A stretch of DNA of 64,000 nt from JBFONV01 sp040779335 (lineage in GTDB: Bacteria; Pseudomonadota; Gammaproteobacteria; Enterobacterales; Alteromonadaceae): the NCBI GenBank assembly GCA_040779335.1, contig JBFONV010000002.1:434001-498000 (forward strand), written 5' to 3'. The position numbers were made by a program, and so were the translations under genes. Below the pieces are notes generated by a model. It was not told where the DNA came from. It worked only from the letters and a program-made list of their open reading frames with translations, and did no database searches. Shown piece by piece: positions 1 to 9,101 of the stretch. Each line of letters begins with the position of its first letter. The first letter of the stretch is position 1.

Positions 1-1008
1 GATCAGATCATCTAGCGATTGAGTGTTTTGACTAAAGGCGATATCACCCTCTTGAAATAGTGCCGCGCAGTGCTCAATGAGTGGTTTTAGTGCGAAGCGG
101 GTTTTGTTAGGTATTGGCAAATGCGAAAGCTGACTATAGCTCGCGATAAAGGCACTTAACGAAGAGGCGCGTTCATGAATAATACTGGTGCCCTCAAGCA
201 TATTGTCAATATTAACGCTGTCGCTATTATGCTTAAGCTTGTGCTTCATTGATTGGCTGATACTGGCAATAGGCGTTAATGAATTGTTCATTTCATGACT
301 TAACACCCGCAACAAACTTTGCCATGCCTTTCGCTCTTTTTCTATTAACAAACGTTCCGCACTAGTAATAAGAAATAAAAAATGCTTTTTACCTTCACGT
401 AAGAACGATTGTTTAAAAAGAAAGTGTTCACCTCTCAATTCAGAATGCTCAAACTCAATAATACCAGTAGGCGATTCGGCAATTAGTTTTCCCTCTGGCG
501 ACGAAGCCAAATGCTGTCCGCTATCACTTTTTTCATCTGTCAAAAACAGTTTATGGGCAGAGTGATTTGCCATAACAATCATGTCATCGGCGTCTATAGC
601 AAAGACTATCGCATCCATTTGTTCCATGACGACTTCAAGCAACAAACGGCTCTCTTTGGCCTCTATTTTATGTTGAGCAAGTCTATCTGCTAGGCTATTA
701 GTCAGTGTTAATAACTCTTGAAACGCTTGGCTACTTTGGGTACGTCCTCTGAGTGAATAATCACCGTCGATCATAGCTTCAATCAGATTTGACAGCAGTC
801 TTACTTGATGATCTGAACGGTACTTACTGGCCACAATAACGTAACTTGATAACAACAATAATACAATGGCAATAAAGGCAATTAAATACCAAGAAACCTT
901 CGCGAGTAATAGCGCGATAATGGTGATCACTAAGCACGGCAGGCAAACCCAGAAGACGAGTTGCCGTTGATCGTCACCACCATATTTAAACATAAAGAAG
1001 GACCGCAT
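1..1008 (-). CDS. NtrY-like sensor histidine kinase (C-terminus cut by window edge)
   Basis: Membrane histidine kinase of which 336 residues are visible before the window ends. Translation from an ATG at 1008 shows two membrane segments (about residues 17-36 and 41-60), a linker, a PAS-like region (about 125-220) and a phosphoacceptor box LSHEMNNSLTPI with the histidine near residue 238. HExxNxLTPI boxes are typical of NtrY-type kinases, which partner NtrC-type regulators; the ATPase domain lies beyond the edge. The gene starts 13 bp after the stop of the sigma-54 regulator gene, so the two very likely form one transcript and a cognate pair. What the sensor detects cannot be read; the adjacent efflux operon suggests envelope or toxic-compound stress (inference). 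Confidence 0.88.
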   Translation of the reverse strand, partial: MRSFFMFKYGGDDQRQLVFWVCLPCLVITIIALLLAKVSWYLIAFIAIVLLLLSSYVIVASKYRSDHQVRLLSNLIEAMIDGDYSLRGRTQSSQAFQELLTLTNSLADRLAQHKIEAKESRLLLEVVMEQMDAIVFAIDADDMIVMANHSAHKLFLTDEKSDSGQHLASSPEGKLIAESPTGIIEFEHSELRGEHFLFKQSFLREGKKHFLFLITSAERLLIEKERKAWQSLLRVLSHEMNNSLTPIASISQSMKHKLKHNSDSVNIDNMLEGTSIIHERASSLSAFIASYSQLSHLPIPNKTRFALKPLIEHCAALFQEGDIAFSQNTQSLDDLI

Positions 1009-1021
1009 TTCTTTCGCGCGT

Positions 1022-2404
1022 TTAATCCAGTCCATATTTACTCATGCGTCGATAATAGCCGCTACGGCTTAAGCCCAGAGATTTAGCTGTTTCAGTGGCA
1101 TTACCCTGATAAAATTTCAAACGACGAGTTAACACTAATTGTTCTATAGCTTCTATGGTTAAACTCGGATCATCTAAAGACTCATCGCGTTGTTCATGTT
1201 CAGCAATATTAAGCTCGTGAGGTCCGATATGCGATTGCTTAGAAGTGAACAATACCCGCTCCATAATATGACTTAACTCTCGAATATTACCTGGCCAAGT
1301 ATATTGCTGTAAAACACAGGCCGCTTCCGATGATAAACTTGGACAAACCCGATGGTATTTTTGGCTATAGACACGCAAAAAATGCTCTGCTAGTGGCACA
1401 ATATCTTCAACGCGTTCACAAAGAGATGGCACTCGCAATTGAATGGTATTGAGCCGATAGAATAAATCTTGTCGGAAGGCATTTTCGCTAATAGCAGCAA
1501 GTAAATCACTATTGGTTGCAGAAATAATTCTAACGTCAGCATCTTGCGACTTACTGCTACCTACAACTTCGAATTTTTGCTCTTCCAATACCCGTAATAA
1601 TTTGGCCTGCTGTGCTAAAGGTATGTTGGCAATTTCATCTAAAAACAACGTACCTTGTTCGGCCATTTCAAAACGGCCAACCCGATTTTCTTTGGCATCA
1701 GTAAACGCCCCTTTAACGTGACCAAACATTTCACTTTCAAACAAATTTTCGGGAATGGCGCCCATATTTACCGGTACGAATGAATTATCCGCTCGGCTAG
1801 ACATTTTGTGTACATATGATGCCAACATACTTTTACCCGTGCCATTATCACCCGTCAGCAAAATACTCATATCGCTTTTTGCTAAATCATCTAAGGTAGA
1901 TAATAGCGCCTGCATAGTCGCTGAGTGGGCAATAATACCGTCTTTATTGGCAGGATGCGCTTGCGAGGTTAATAAACGATTTTGTTGACTCAACCTTTGC
2001 GCTTTTTTGTCGATGCTGGCGAGTTTAAGCTGAGTGTTAATCGCGGTAAGCATACGCTCATTGTTCCACGGTTTTTGGATGAAATCTTTTGCACCTGCGC
2101 GCATCGCATCAACAGCAATATCAATGGTTGCCCAACCTGTCATTACGATAATAGGAATATTTAGCGCTAATTGCGTGATGGCTTCAACCAGCTGTAATCC
2201 TTCAGTCCCAGACGTGGTATCCTGTTGGAAATTCATATCCAATAAGATCAAATCAACGGTTTGATTTTTCAGGTTTTCAAGCGTTGCTTGCGGCGTTGTC
2301 ACGGCCAAAATATCAAAACCTTCTTCATCCAGAATATACTTTAAACTAGCAATGATATTGATATCGTCATCTGCGATAAGTATTTTTTTATTTTTCATAA
2401 CCAC
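1022..2404 (-). CDS. NtrC-family sigma-54-dependent response regulator
   Basis: Transcription activator of the enhancer-binding class, 460 residues. An N-terminal receiver (acidic DDD at 12-14, phosphoacceptor Asp56 in LILLDMN) is followed by an AAA+ domain with Walker A GDNGTGKS, the sigma-54 contact loop GAFTDA and Walker B GTLFLDEI, then a C-terminal Fis-type helix-turn-helix. The reading begins at a GTG (2404); an ATG two codons later (2398) is equally possible. It precedes the kinase gene and lies downstream of the efflux operon. It probably activates that operon through palindromes found upstream of the adaptor gene (inference). Confidence 0.93.
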   Translation of the reverse strand: MVMKNKKILIADDDINIIASLKYILDEEGFDILAVTTPQATLENLKNQTVDLILLDMNFQQDTTSGTEGLQLVEAITQLALNIPIIVMTGWATIDIAVDAMRAGAKDFIQKPWNNERMLTAINTQLKLASIDKKAQRLSQQNRLLTSQAHPANKDGIIAHSATMQALLSTLDDLAKSDMSILLTGDNGTGKSMLASYVHKMSSRADNSFVPVNMGAIPENLFESEMFGHVKGAFTDAKENRVGRFEMAEQGTLFLDEIANIPLAQQAKLLRVLEEQKFEVVGSSKSQDADVRIISATNSDLLAAISENAFRQDLFYRLNTIQLRVPSLCERVEDIVPLAEHFLRVYSQKYHRVCPSLSSEAACVLQQYTWPGNIRELSHIMERVLFTSKQSHIGPHELNIAEHEQRDESLDDPSLTIEAIEQLVLTRRLKFYQGNATETAKSLGLSRSGYYRRMSKYGLD

Positions 2405-2521
2405 TTATCCAATGAACAGCGAATAAATAAGATAAAGATTATTATTTTAATGTGCAACAACAATGTCATTGTTTGATTTTTCCTGATGACTTTCGAGTCA
2501 CTGAACTAATAAAAATATTAG

Positions 2522-2551
2522 GGGTGATAATGCCTGAATGCATTATCACCC
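2522..2551 (-). terminator. Rho-independent terminator after the first efflux operon
   Basis: A perfect 12-bp stem (GGGTGATAATGC and its complement) closes a 6-nt loop, and on the minus strand it is followed by a T-rich run. It sits 18 bp beyond the permease stop, between the permease and the NtrC-type regulator, so the regulator pair is probably transcribed separately or by read-through. Confidence 0.8.
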
Positions 2552-2569
2552 TGATTATTCTAACAACAT

Positions 2570-4993
2570 TTATTCATAGCGCAGTGCTGAACTTGGCTCC
2601 ATTCTTACCGCGCGACGTGTCGGTGCATAGATTGCAAACATAACGATAGTTGACAAAATGGCGGCAACGCTTGCCCCTAATACAATATATAAATACGGAG
2701 GGAATAAACCGAGTGTAAATTCATGAAAGCCCAATGCTAACAATGAATAAATAGCCAAGGCTAATCCTAACCCAATGATCAACTGTCTTGCCCCTTGTTT
2801 AATAAACATACGGACAATACTTTTGTCGGTGGCGCCAACCGCCCTTCTTATACCCACTTCATGAGTGCGCTGAGCAACAGAATTTGAGGTTAAGCCATAA
2901 ATGCCAACCATCGCTAACATCAACGCAAACAATCCTGTGCCAAAGGTAACATTAGAGGCAATACGCATACTTTCACGCATCTTATTACGATTTCGTTCTG
3001 CCGGATAAACCGAGTCGTCTAACTCAATACTGCGATCAGTGGCAAACAGCGCTTTATAGAAAATTTCTTCACCATTAACCACACTTCCCCGAATACGGTA
3101 GTATAGCAACTGTTGCGGTTGCACAAACTGAAGTCCCGAAATATAAACCTCATCGTCACTATCAAGTTTGCCAAATAAAGACATCGGGTTCATACGATTA
3201 GTGACAATACCAACAATATTGAGTACTTCATTTTTTTCAAATAACTCTAGGGTGATATTTTTACCAATGGCGGATTCTCCCGGCCAATATCTATTGGCCA
3301 TCGACTGACTGATCATCGCTACTTTACGATTGCCAATTTTATCTTGGTTATTAAACTGGCGGCCATCAACTAAATTAAGACCTACATACTGCGTATCACC
3401 AATGACACTTATGGTATCAACTAATGGCTTATCATTCTCACTCGCATAATCTATGGAATCTATGGTGAGTTTTGTGCCTATCATCCAATTATTAGTGACT
3501 ACACCTTCTACTTGAGGATGATTACTGATGCGCTCCATAAGCGACAAATAAACATTGGCTTGTTGCTGAGGCTCTGGATATTTATAAACAGGTAAAGGCA
3601 CAGATGCTCTCATCACGTTTGTATAGTCATCACCTAAATCTAGATTAATGAAACTTTGCGAAATATAGCCAGACATTGCGCCAATCAGCATTAAAATGCC
3701 GACAATAAATACTTGCGTGGTCACTAATATTCTAGACAAGCGCCCCGCTTTTTTGCTTTGCGCGCCTCGGGTGCCATCACGCAAGGTGGTATTAATATCT
3801 TGTCGAGCAGAACGCCATGCCGGCAAAAAGGCCGCAAACAAAATAGTAACCAGCGTAAAAACCACGCCCATACCGACGGTTTCCATGTCCATGCCCCATT
3901 GCCACCAAAATACCGTGCCGTTAGGGATCCAAGAGTGTATCGCGACATTGGTATAATCAAGCGCTGCACCCACCAGTAATAACGAAAGTATGCCTCCAAG
4001 AACCGTAATAATAACCCCTTCCCACATTAATTGACTGACTAAGCGTTTGGTCGACGCACCTAATGCGGCTCTAATAGCGGTTTCTTTTTGACGATCAATT
4101 GAACGTGCGAGCAGTAAATTACCAACATTGATACAGGCAAGCAGTAAAATCATCCAGGCAACAATATTTAAAAACGTGAAAATATTTGAGCCTTGTCCAC
4201 CCGTTTGCGCCATAGGAAAGGTCATAAGCTCAACATGTTTCTTCCCCTCTGGAAGTTGATAAAGTGCGACATTTTGCTGATAAATTTGATCAACCGCACT
4301 GTCTAATTCTTTTTCAGCTGTCGCGATATCAATCCCTTTTTTCAATCGAGCATAGGTAGAAACATTAATACCACTGCTAGGTGCAGCATTAATGGTTTCT
4401 TGAGCAAGGGGTAACCATATTTTACTGACCCCTGGAAATCGATAACCACGCGGCATAACACCGATAATGTCAGTAATAATGCCATTAAGTCGCAAGGTTT
4501 GAGTTAAAACTTCGGCATCTCCAGATAACTCGTTTTGCCAAGTTTCATAGCTGATCACTGCAACCGGTGAGGCGCCGCTTGTTAGATCGTTAGATGATAT
4601 AGCCCGGCCCATTATTGGCAATGTACGACTGAAATTAAAAAAGCCTGCGTCCACATAACTCGTGGGGATGTCTTTACCACTTTCATCGACAAGTAATCGA
4701 ACATTCTTATTTTGATAGATACCTATTTCTGCAAAGCTAGTTAATTGTGATTTTATTTCATTAAATTCGAACGCGGAAATATCACTCGCATTCTCTTTAA
4801 AAGTAACGCTAACGGCCAAAGCACTTTCTCCTTCAGGCATTGGTAGCGGTTTATAAAACGTTGAATACAAAAATGAGAATGTAAATAAGCTGATAGACAA
4901 GCCGCCTATTAATACAGCAAGTGTCATTCCAGTAAATTTTGGATCTTTAAATAGCAAACGTAAGGCATATTTAAAATCAATTAATAACGACAT
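2570..4993 (-). CDS. ABC transporter permease, MacB/FtsX-type (duplicated)
   Basis: Inner-membrane permease of 807 residues in the large FtsX/MacB superfamily. It has an N-terminal transmembrane helix (about 20-42) followed by a periplasmic MacB_PCD-like domain, three to four helices around 280-455, a second periplasmic segment, and three C-terminal helices (about 690-797) with the family motif RTHEVGIRRAVGA. This duplicated layout without a fused ATPase resembles the so-called ADOP permeases. The ATPase gene ends 10 bp upstream, so they form one operon. With the HlyD-type adaptor it would make a tripartite pump needing a TolC-like partner, which is not encoded here. Substrate unknown. Confidence 0.9.
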   Translation of the reverse strand: MSLLIDFKYALRLLFKDPKFTGMTLAVLIGGLSISLFTFSFLYSTFYKPLPMPEGESALAVSVTFKENASDISAFEFNEIKSQLTSFAEIGIYQNKNVRLLVDESGKDIPTSYVDAGFFNFSRTLPIMGRAISSNDLTSGASPVAVISYETWQNELSGDAEVLTQTLRLNGIITDIIGVMPRGYRFPGVSKIWLPLAQETINAAPSSGINVSTYARLKKGIDIATAEKELDSAVDQIYQQNVALYQLPEGKKHVELMTFPMAQTGGQGSNIFTFLNIVAWMILLLACINVGNLLLARSIDRQKETAIRAALGASTKRLVSQLMWEGVIITVLGGILSLLLVGAALDYTNVAIHSWIPNGTVFWWQWGMDMETVGMGVVFTLVTILFAAFLPAWRSARQDINTTLRDGTRGAQSKKAGRLSRILVTTQVFIVGILMLIGAMSGYISQSFINLDLGDDYTNVMRASVPLPVYKYPEPQQQANVYLSLMERISNHPQVEGVVTNNWMIGTKLTIDSIDYASENDKPLVDTISVIGDTQYVGLNLVDGRQFNNQDKIGNRKVAMISQSMANRYWPGESAIGKNITLELFEKNEVLNIVGIVTNRMNPMSLFGKLDSDDEVYISGLQFVQPQQLLYYRIRGSVVNGEEIFYKALFATDRSIELDDSVYPAERNRNKMRESMRIASNVTFGTGLFALMLAMVGIYGLTSNSVAQRTHEVGIRRAVGATDKSIVRMFIKQGARQLIIGLGLALAIYSLLALGFHEFTLGLFPPYLYIVLGASVAAILSTIVMFAIYAPTRRAVRMEPSSALRYE

Positions 4994-5003
4994 AATAACC
5001 TCC

Positions 5004-5744
5004 CTAACCGACCGCTAATTCGGGTGTCGAAGCTGATGAATCCTCGGTCTCATAACGGTGGCTACTATCATCCTTAATTAGTTGACCATCAAACATTTCT
5101 AAACAACGACTGGCCCGTTTGGCTGAAGCAGGATCATGCGTGACCATGCAGATAGTGGCACCGTCTTGATGTAACTGATCAAATAACGCCAATACCGCCT
5201 GAGCATTTTTTGAATCCAAATTACCTGTCGGTTCATCGGCAAGAATAACCGCAGGGTCGTTCACTAATGCTCGGGCAACTGCTACGCGCTGCTGCTGGCC
5301 ACCAGAAAGTTGTGATGGATAATGGCTACTACGGTGTGACATTTCTACTTTTTCTAAAACAGTTTTAACCTTCTCTGCCATGAATTTTTTAGACAAACCA
5401 GACTGATACGTTAGCGGCAACATCACATTTTCAAATACCGTTAGATCTGAAATTAGGTTAAACGATTGAAAAACGAAACCTATTTGCTCGCTTCTGATCT
5501 TGGCGCGTTGATCGCGCGATAGCGACGAAACATCAACACCGTTTAAGTGATAATTACCTTGTGTTGGTGAGTCGAGCAATCCCAGTAAAGACAGTAACGT
5601 TGACTTACCGCAACCTGATTGACCGCTGAGTGACACGTATTCGCCTTGCTCGATCTCTAGGTTAATATCATTAATAGCTCGGGTTTCAATTTCTTCCGTT
5701 AAAAACTTTTTATTGATTTGCTCTAATTTTATTAATGTAGTCAT
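5004..5744 (-). CDS. ABC transporter ATP-binding protein, LolD/MacB type
   Basis: Cytoplasmic ATPase of 246 residues for the neighbouring permease. It contains Walker [11 protein letters not shown]-loop FVFQSFNLI, signature LSGGQQQR, Walker [13 protein letters not shown] and switch VTHD, i.e. a complete nucleotide-binding domain of the MacB/LolD class. There is a short Ser-rich extension after the ABC domain. It sits between adaptor and permease genes (10 bp to the permease, 92 bp from the adaptor). It has a paralogue at 10973-11647. Confidence 0.93.
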   Translation of the reverse strand: MTTLIKLEQINKKFLTEEIETRAINDINLEIEQGEYVSLSGQSGCGKSTLLSLLGLLDSPTQGNYHLNGVDVSSLSRDQRAKIRSEQIGFVFQSFNLISDLTVFENVMLPLTYQSGLSKKFMAEKVKTVLEKVEMSHRSSHYPSQLSGGQQQRVAVARALVNDPAVILADEPTGNLDSKNAQAVLALFDQLHQDGATICMVTHDPASAKRASRCLEMFDGQLIKDDSSHRYETEDSSASTPELAVG

Positions 5745-5836
5745 TTTTTATTCCAATTTTTGGGTAGTAGCGCATTGCTACGAATCTACGAAAATGTTTG
5801 TCGTATTCACTGCCTGTTAATTTTTGAGTGCCGCAA

Positions 5837-7093
5837 TTAATTAATCATAATTTCTTTGTGTTCTTGCCAATCTGTCGTGTCAGAAATAATGATTTTATCT
5901 CCCGCAGACAGACCCGAAATAATTTGTATTTGATTAACCGAACTTTGTCCTAAACTCACCATTTTCTTATTGGCAAATTGATTATCATCGCTCAATTTAT
6001 ATAAGCCTGCTTCACTATAACGAGGTGCAAAAGCTGGGCGTTTAACATATAGCGCGTTGTCAATATTACTCACTTCAATTAAACCATCGACCGTTAAATC
6101 TGGTCGGGCTTCGGCTGGAATATCACCGGTTATTTTCACATCCACTTGTACCATGCCAGCATTAACCGCGGGGTCAATACGTGTCACTTCTCCGATAATT
6201 TTACTGGTGCGAGTGTCAAGCTCAACCAGCTGGCCGATAGCGATATCTCGAACTTTTACTTCCTGTACCTGTAGTTCGGCAAACAACGCATCTTGGTCGG
6301 CGATCAGTGCAACACTATCTCCCACTTGCGCACGCTCCCCCAATACTAAAGATACTTTCTGGACAACGCCTGCGGTTGTCGCTTTAACCGATAAAGCGTC
6401 TACTTGATCTTGTATGCGTTGGTAGTTATTTTTAACCGCTCCTATGCGCGCTTGTTGTGCTTTTTTACTGGCTTTCAAATTGGCGATCATTTTCACCGCC
6501 TTTTGTTTTTGCGATTGCCATTTTTGCATTTGCTGTTTTACCGCAAGTTGACTGCGTTGATAGTCTAATGCCGAAACCGTTCCATTGCCCTTTTCAATAA
6601 GATGCGTCTCAGCGTCTAGTTTCAATTTCACACTTTGGTAATTGTAATCGGCCTCAATCACTGAGTTTTCTAGATCGACCATTTGCGATTCTAACGCAAC
6701 ATACGCAGCGTTACTTTCCGCTTCAGTCGCTTCAAGCTCCCAGCGTATTTTTTCTAATTCCCGATGTAACTCTGGATTAGATAACTGCATCAATATTTGA
6801 TCTTGTTCAACTTTAGCGCCCGGTTTTACAAATACTTGCTCAACTCGTCCGGAAACTTGTGAAGACACCCAGCGAATGTTTAATGGTTTAAGGACACCTG
6901 TACCCCTAACATTAACGCGAAAATTCCCTTGTTCTACCGTTGCAGTTACCAATTCATTTTTGTTAACGATAAAAGAGGCGCTACCTATATTACTTTTCAA
7001 AAATACAGTGCCAGCGACCAATACTATTGCAGGCACCACATACCAATATTTCTTCCAAATAGGCTTTTTAACTCGTTCAATTTTACTGTCCAT
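5837..7093 (-). CDS. HlyD/RND-type periplasmic adaptor of the first efflux operon
   Basis: Membrane fusion protein of 418 residues, first gene of the operon. An N-terminal anchor helix (about residues 13-32) is followed by a lipoyl-like half motif (RGTGVLKPL, then VEQVFVKPGAKVEQDQ), a long coiled-coil hairpin (about 105-225), the second lipoyl half (TTAGVVQKV) and a beta-barrel. Such proteins bridge the inner-membrane permease and an outer-membrane TolC-type channel. Its upstream region carries two palindromes and a sigma-54-like element. The two efflux systems in this window each have such an adaptor at the operon head. Confidence 0.9.
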   Translation of the reverse strand: MDSKIERVKKPIWKKYWYVVPAIVLVAGTVFLKSNIGSASFIVNKNELVTATVEQGNFRVNVRGTGVLKPLNIRWVSSQVSGRVEQVFVKPGAKVEQDQILMQLSNPELHRELEKIRWELEATEAESNAAYVALESQMVDLENSVIEADYNYQSVKLKLDAETHLIEKGNGTVSALDYQRSQLAVKQQMQKWQSQKQKAVKMIANLKASKKAQQARIGAVKNNYQRIQDQVDALSVKATTAGVVQKVSLVLGERAQVGDSVALIADQDALFAELQVQEVKVRDIAIGQLVELDTRTSKIIGEVTRIDPAVNAGMVQVDVKITGDIPAEARPDLTVDGLIEVSNIDNALYVKRPAFAPRYSEAGLYKLSDDNQFANKKMVSLGQSSVNQIQIISGLSAGDKIIISDTTDWQEHKEIMIN

Positions 7094-7144
7094 TATTCAT
7101 CAACTTAATTCATCAACTTAACTTACTTTCGATACCCTATAAGT

Positions 7145-7161
7145 TACAAATGGCATGCCAA
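7145..7161 (-). promoter_or_regulatory. Candidate sigma-54 (-24/-12) promoter for the efflux operon
   Basis: On the minus strand the sequence TGGCATGCCATTTGTA fits the sigma-54 consensus TGGCACG-N4-TTGCA except for T in place of the -12 C (and T for C at the -24 side). It lies about 50-65 bp before the adaptor start codon. Presence of an NtrC-type activator in the same locus and of palindromes 80-115 bp further upstream makes the assignment plausible, but the altered -12 element is a real weakness. Confidence 0.4.
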
Positions 7162-7233
7162 AAACAATACCAACATAACCGATTGTTATTTAAGTAGTTT
7201 TAAATAGCATATTGAGCCTCGCAATAAAAAGTG

Positions 7234-7284
7234 TGTCGATATTGCGACAGTTAACACAACGAAGTGTTGCTATATTGCAACACT
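7234..7284. promoter_or_regulatory. Tandem palindromes, likely activator binding sites (UAS)
   Basis: Two inverted repeats lie side by side: TGTCG-N6-CGACA at 7234-7249 and AGTGTTGC-N6-GCAACACT at 7263-7284 (8-bp perfect arms). Their centres are 32 bp apart, close to three helical turns. Position (roughly 80-115 bp upstream of the sigma-54-like element) and dyad form match enhancer sites for a Fis-type HTH dimer such as the NtrC-like regulator at 1022-2404. The link to that protein is inference. Confidence 0.6.
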
Positions 7285-7580
7285 AATAAAATACCTCATC
7301 AGCAGAAGAGCAATATGGTGCCATTTTGGCAAAAACAGAATTAAGCGAATAGTAAACTAACAAGTGCATGGTGAACTTTTATTGGGTTGATAAAAGCTTA
7401 TAAATAGCCATATAAACAAGCTTTAGCCATTGAATAAGTGCAAGGTTGTGTTGCTTTAATGATTTGAGTCGCGTACAAAGTTATCGGTTTTGGCGCCAAA
7501 TGGATGCGTGTTATCGACAAAACTTAAAAGCGGCACCACGAAACTGAAAAAGCAAACTTAATATTGAAGTAAGGTAGAGT

Positions 7581-8036
7581 ATGATAACGAAACTTGAACA
7601 TTCGAATGAAATTATCACAAAGCAAATTTTCACAGTTTTTCAACACTCCTATAAAGTTGAAGCTCAACTTATAGGTGTGAGTGATTTTCCACCACTACAA
7701 AGAAGTGTTAGGGACATCGCTAATTCGACTACTGATTTTTATGGGTTTACTGAAAATAAATGTCTTGCGGCAATTATTGAAATAGACATTGAAGAAAGTC
7801 GGCTTGATATTCATAGTTTAACTGTCGATCCACAATACTTTAGGAAAGGCATCGCAGACAAATTGATAAATTATGTGCTTGAGATAGGCGGTTTTACTAG
7901 TGCCATTGTAGAAACAGCGGTAGTCAATAAACCAGCAATTAATTTGTACAAAAAACACGGTTTTGTTGAGTTTAAACGGTGGACGCCGTCACATGGCATT
8001 GAAAAACTCGCAATGTCGATGCAGTGTACTAACTAA
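7581..8036 (+). CDS. GNAT-family N-acetyltransferase
   Basis: Small acetyl-CoA-dependent acetyltransferase of 151 residues. The core GNAT fold is visible in the second half: LDIHSLTVDPQYFRKGIADKLI (beta4 plus acetyl-CoA pyrophosphate loop, of the R/Q-x-x-G-x-G/A type) and the C-terminal NLYKKHGFVEF motif. The ATG is preceded by a GGTAG ribosome-binding site. The substrate cannot be predicted. The stop codon runs straight into CTAACAAGGC, which looks like the start of an attC site, so the gene may be a stray cassette (weak). Confidence 0.85.
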   Translation: MITKLEHSNEIITKQIFTVFQHSYKVEAQLIGVSDFPPLQRSVRDIANSTTDFYGFTENKCLAAIIEIDIEESRLDIHSLTVDPQYFRKGIADKLINYVLEIGGFTSAIVETAVVNKPAINLYKKHGFVEFKRWTPSHGIEKLAMSMQCTN

Positions 8037-8221
8037 CAAGGCAATAACACCTATTATTCGAGCAAACTGGACGCGCAAACGACACTGGCCTAATATTTAA
8101 TCACCTCAAAGGTCTCAGTAATTAAACATCAAATCAGAAATTTTGATGCGTATCCGTTGGCCCAACGCCACTTCGCTACACACGTTAGCCAACGATAACT
8201 TAGCCGATAAACATAAATAAA

Positions 8222-8944
8222 ATGTCCGAAATCTTAACTATTGTTTTATTAACGGTTTTAGCTGGGGGATGTATTCCCATTGGTGGTGTCATCGCTAGCT
8301 ATGAACATATTCGCCCCAATTGGCTGGAAAAAGAATTTCGTCATTTCTTAATCGCCTTTGGTGGGGGGATTATGCTCGGCGCAGTTTCCATTGTACTGGT
8401 GCCAGAAGGAATTTCGAGTATGAGTGATTCTATGTTCGCTATTCCTATAATCGCCGTTGGCGGATTCGCGTTTTTCGCAATAGAAAGAACGCTGGGGTTA
8501 AAGCGTCGAGAATCACCACAGTTAATGGGGATGATATTAGATTACGTTCCTGAGGCAATCGCATTAGGTGGCTTGGTTGCATTGGGCTCTCCCCTTGCGC
8601 CCTTGCTAGCAATGCTGATCGGATTGCAAAATCTACCTGAAGGGTTTAACGCCTATAGAGAAATTAAGGTGCAGGTTGCCAGTGATACTAAGCGAACATT
8701 TATAACCATGTGTGCTTTAGTACCTCTAGGGCCAATAGCCGGCCTTATTGGTTATTATTTTTTACCAAAGCACGAGACTATGTTGGGCGCAATAATGCTC
8801 TTCGCCTCTGGAGGAATTCTTTATCTTATCTTCCAAGATATCGCACCGCAGTCACGACTAAAAAGGCATTGGGGACCCCCTCTTGGCGCAGTGTTTGGTT
8901 TTTGCTTAGCATTGTTTAGCAAAATATTGGTCACAACGGCTTAG
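8222..8944 (+). CDS. ZIP-family metal transporter-like membrane protein
   Basis: Integral membrane protein of 240 residues with about seven to eight helices, resembling ZIP (zinc/iron permease) proteins. The two family signatures are present in altered form: LDYVPEAIALGG replaces the usual HNFPEG motif and LQNLPEGFNA replaces the second HxxPEG-like motif, so the canonical metal-binding histidines are lacking. It could be a divergent transporter of another ion. The region between it and the next gene (8945-9101) contains only A-rich sequence. Confidence 0.75.
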   Translation: MSEILTIVLLTVLAGGCIPIGGVIASYEHIRPNWLEKEFRHFLIAFGGGIMLGAVSIVLVPEGISSMSDSMFAIPIIAVGGFAFFAIERTLGLKRRESPQLMGMILDYVPEAIALGGLVALGSPLAPLLAMLIGLQNLPEGFNAYREIKVQVASDTKRTFITMCALVPLGPIAGLIGYYFLPKHETMLGAIMLFASGGILYLIFQDIAPQSRLKRHWGPPLGAVFGFCLALFSKILVTTA

Positions 8945-9101
8945 AGACTGCTTTACCTGTAGTTGCTAACGTAAGTCTTTACTCAATAAAAAAACAGCTC
9001 TCTTGGGTGTTAAAAAAAAAGTTAAAAATTAATCTGCCGTTTGCTCGGTCAATTGAACTAACAACGAATAAATAATCACTATAAATTTTAAGGAACACCG
9101 C

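Larger units (their letters stand above)
7094..7580. other. Regulatory intergenic region between efflux operon and GNAT gene
   Basis: A 487-bp divergent intergenic stretch. Besides the palindromes and the sigma-54-like element it holds a short tandem repeat just upstream of the adaptor start (two copies of ATTCATCAACTTA, about 7095-7121). The part next to the GNAT gene (7290-7560) shows no gene or repeat that I can support. Confidence 0.6.

Noticed and set aside
3696..3999. Open frames overlapping the first permease gene
   Set aside because: They overlap the permease on both strands with unusual composition (many Arg/Cys/Trp) and are shadow frames.
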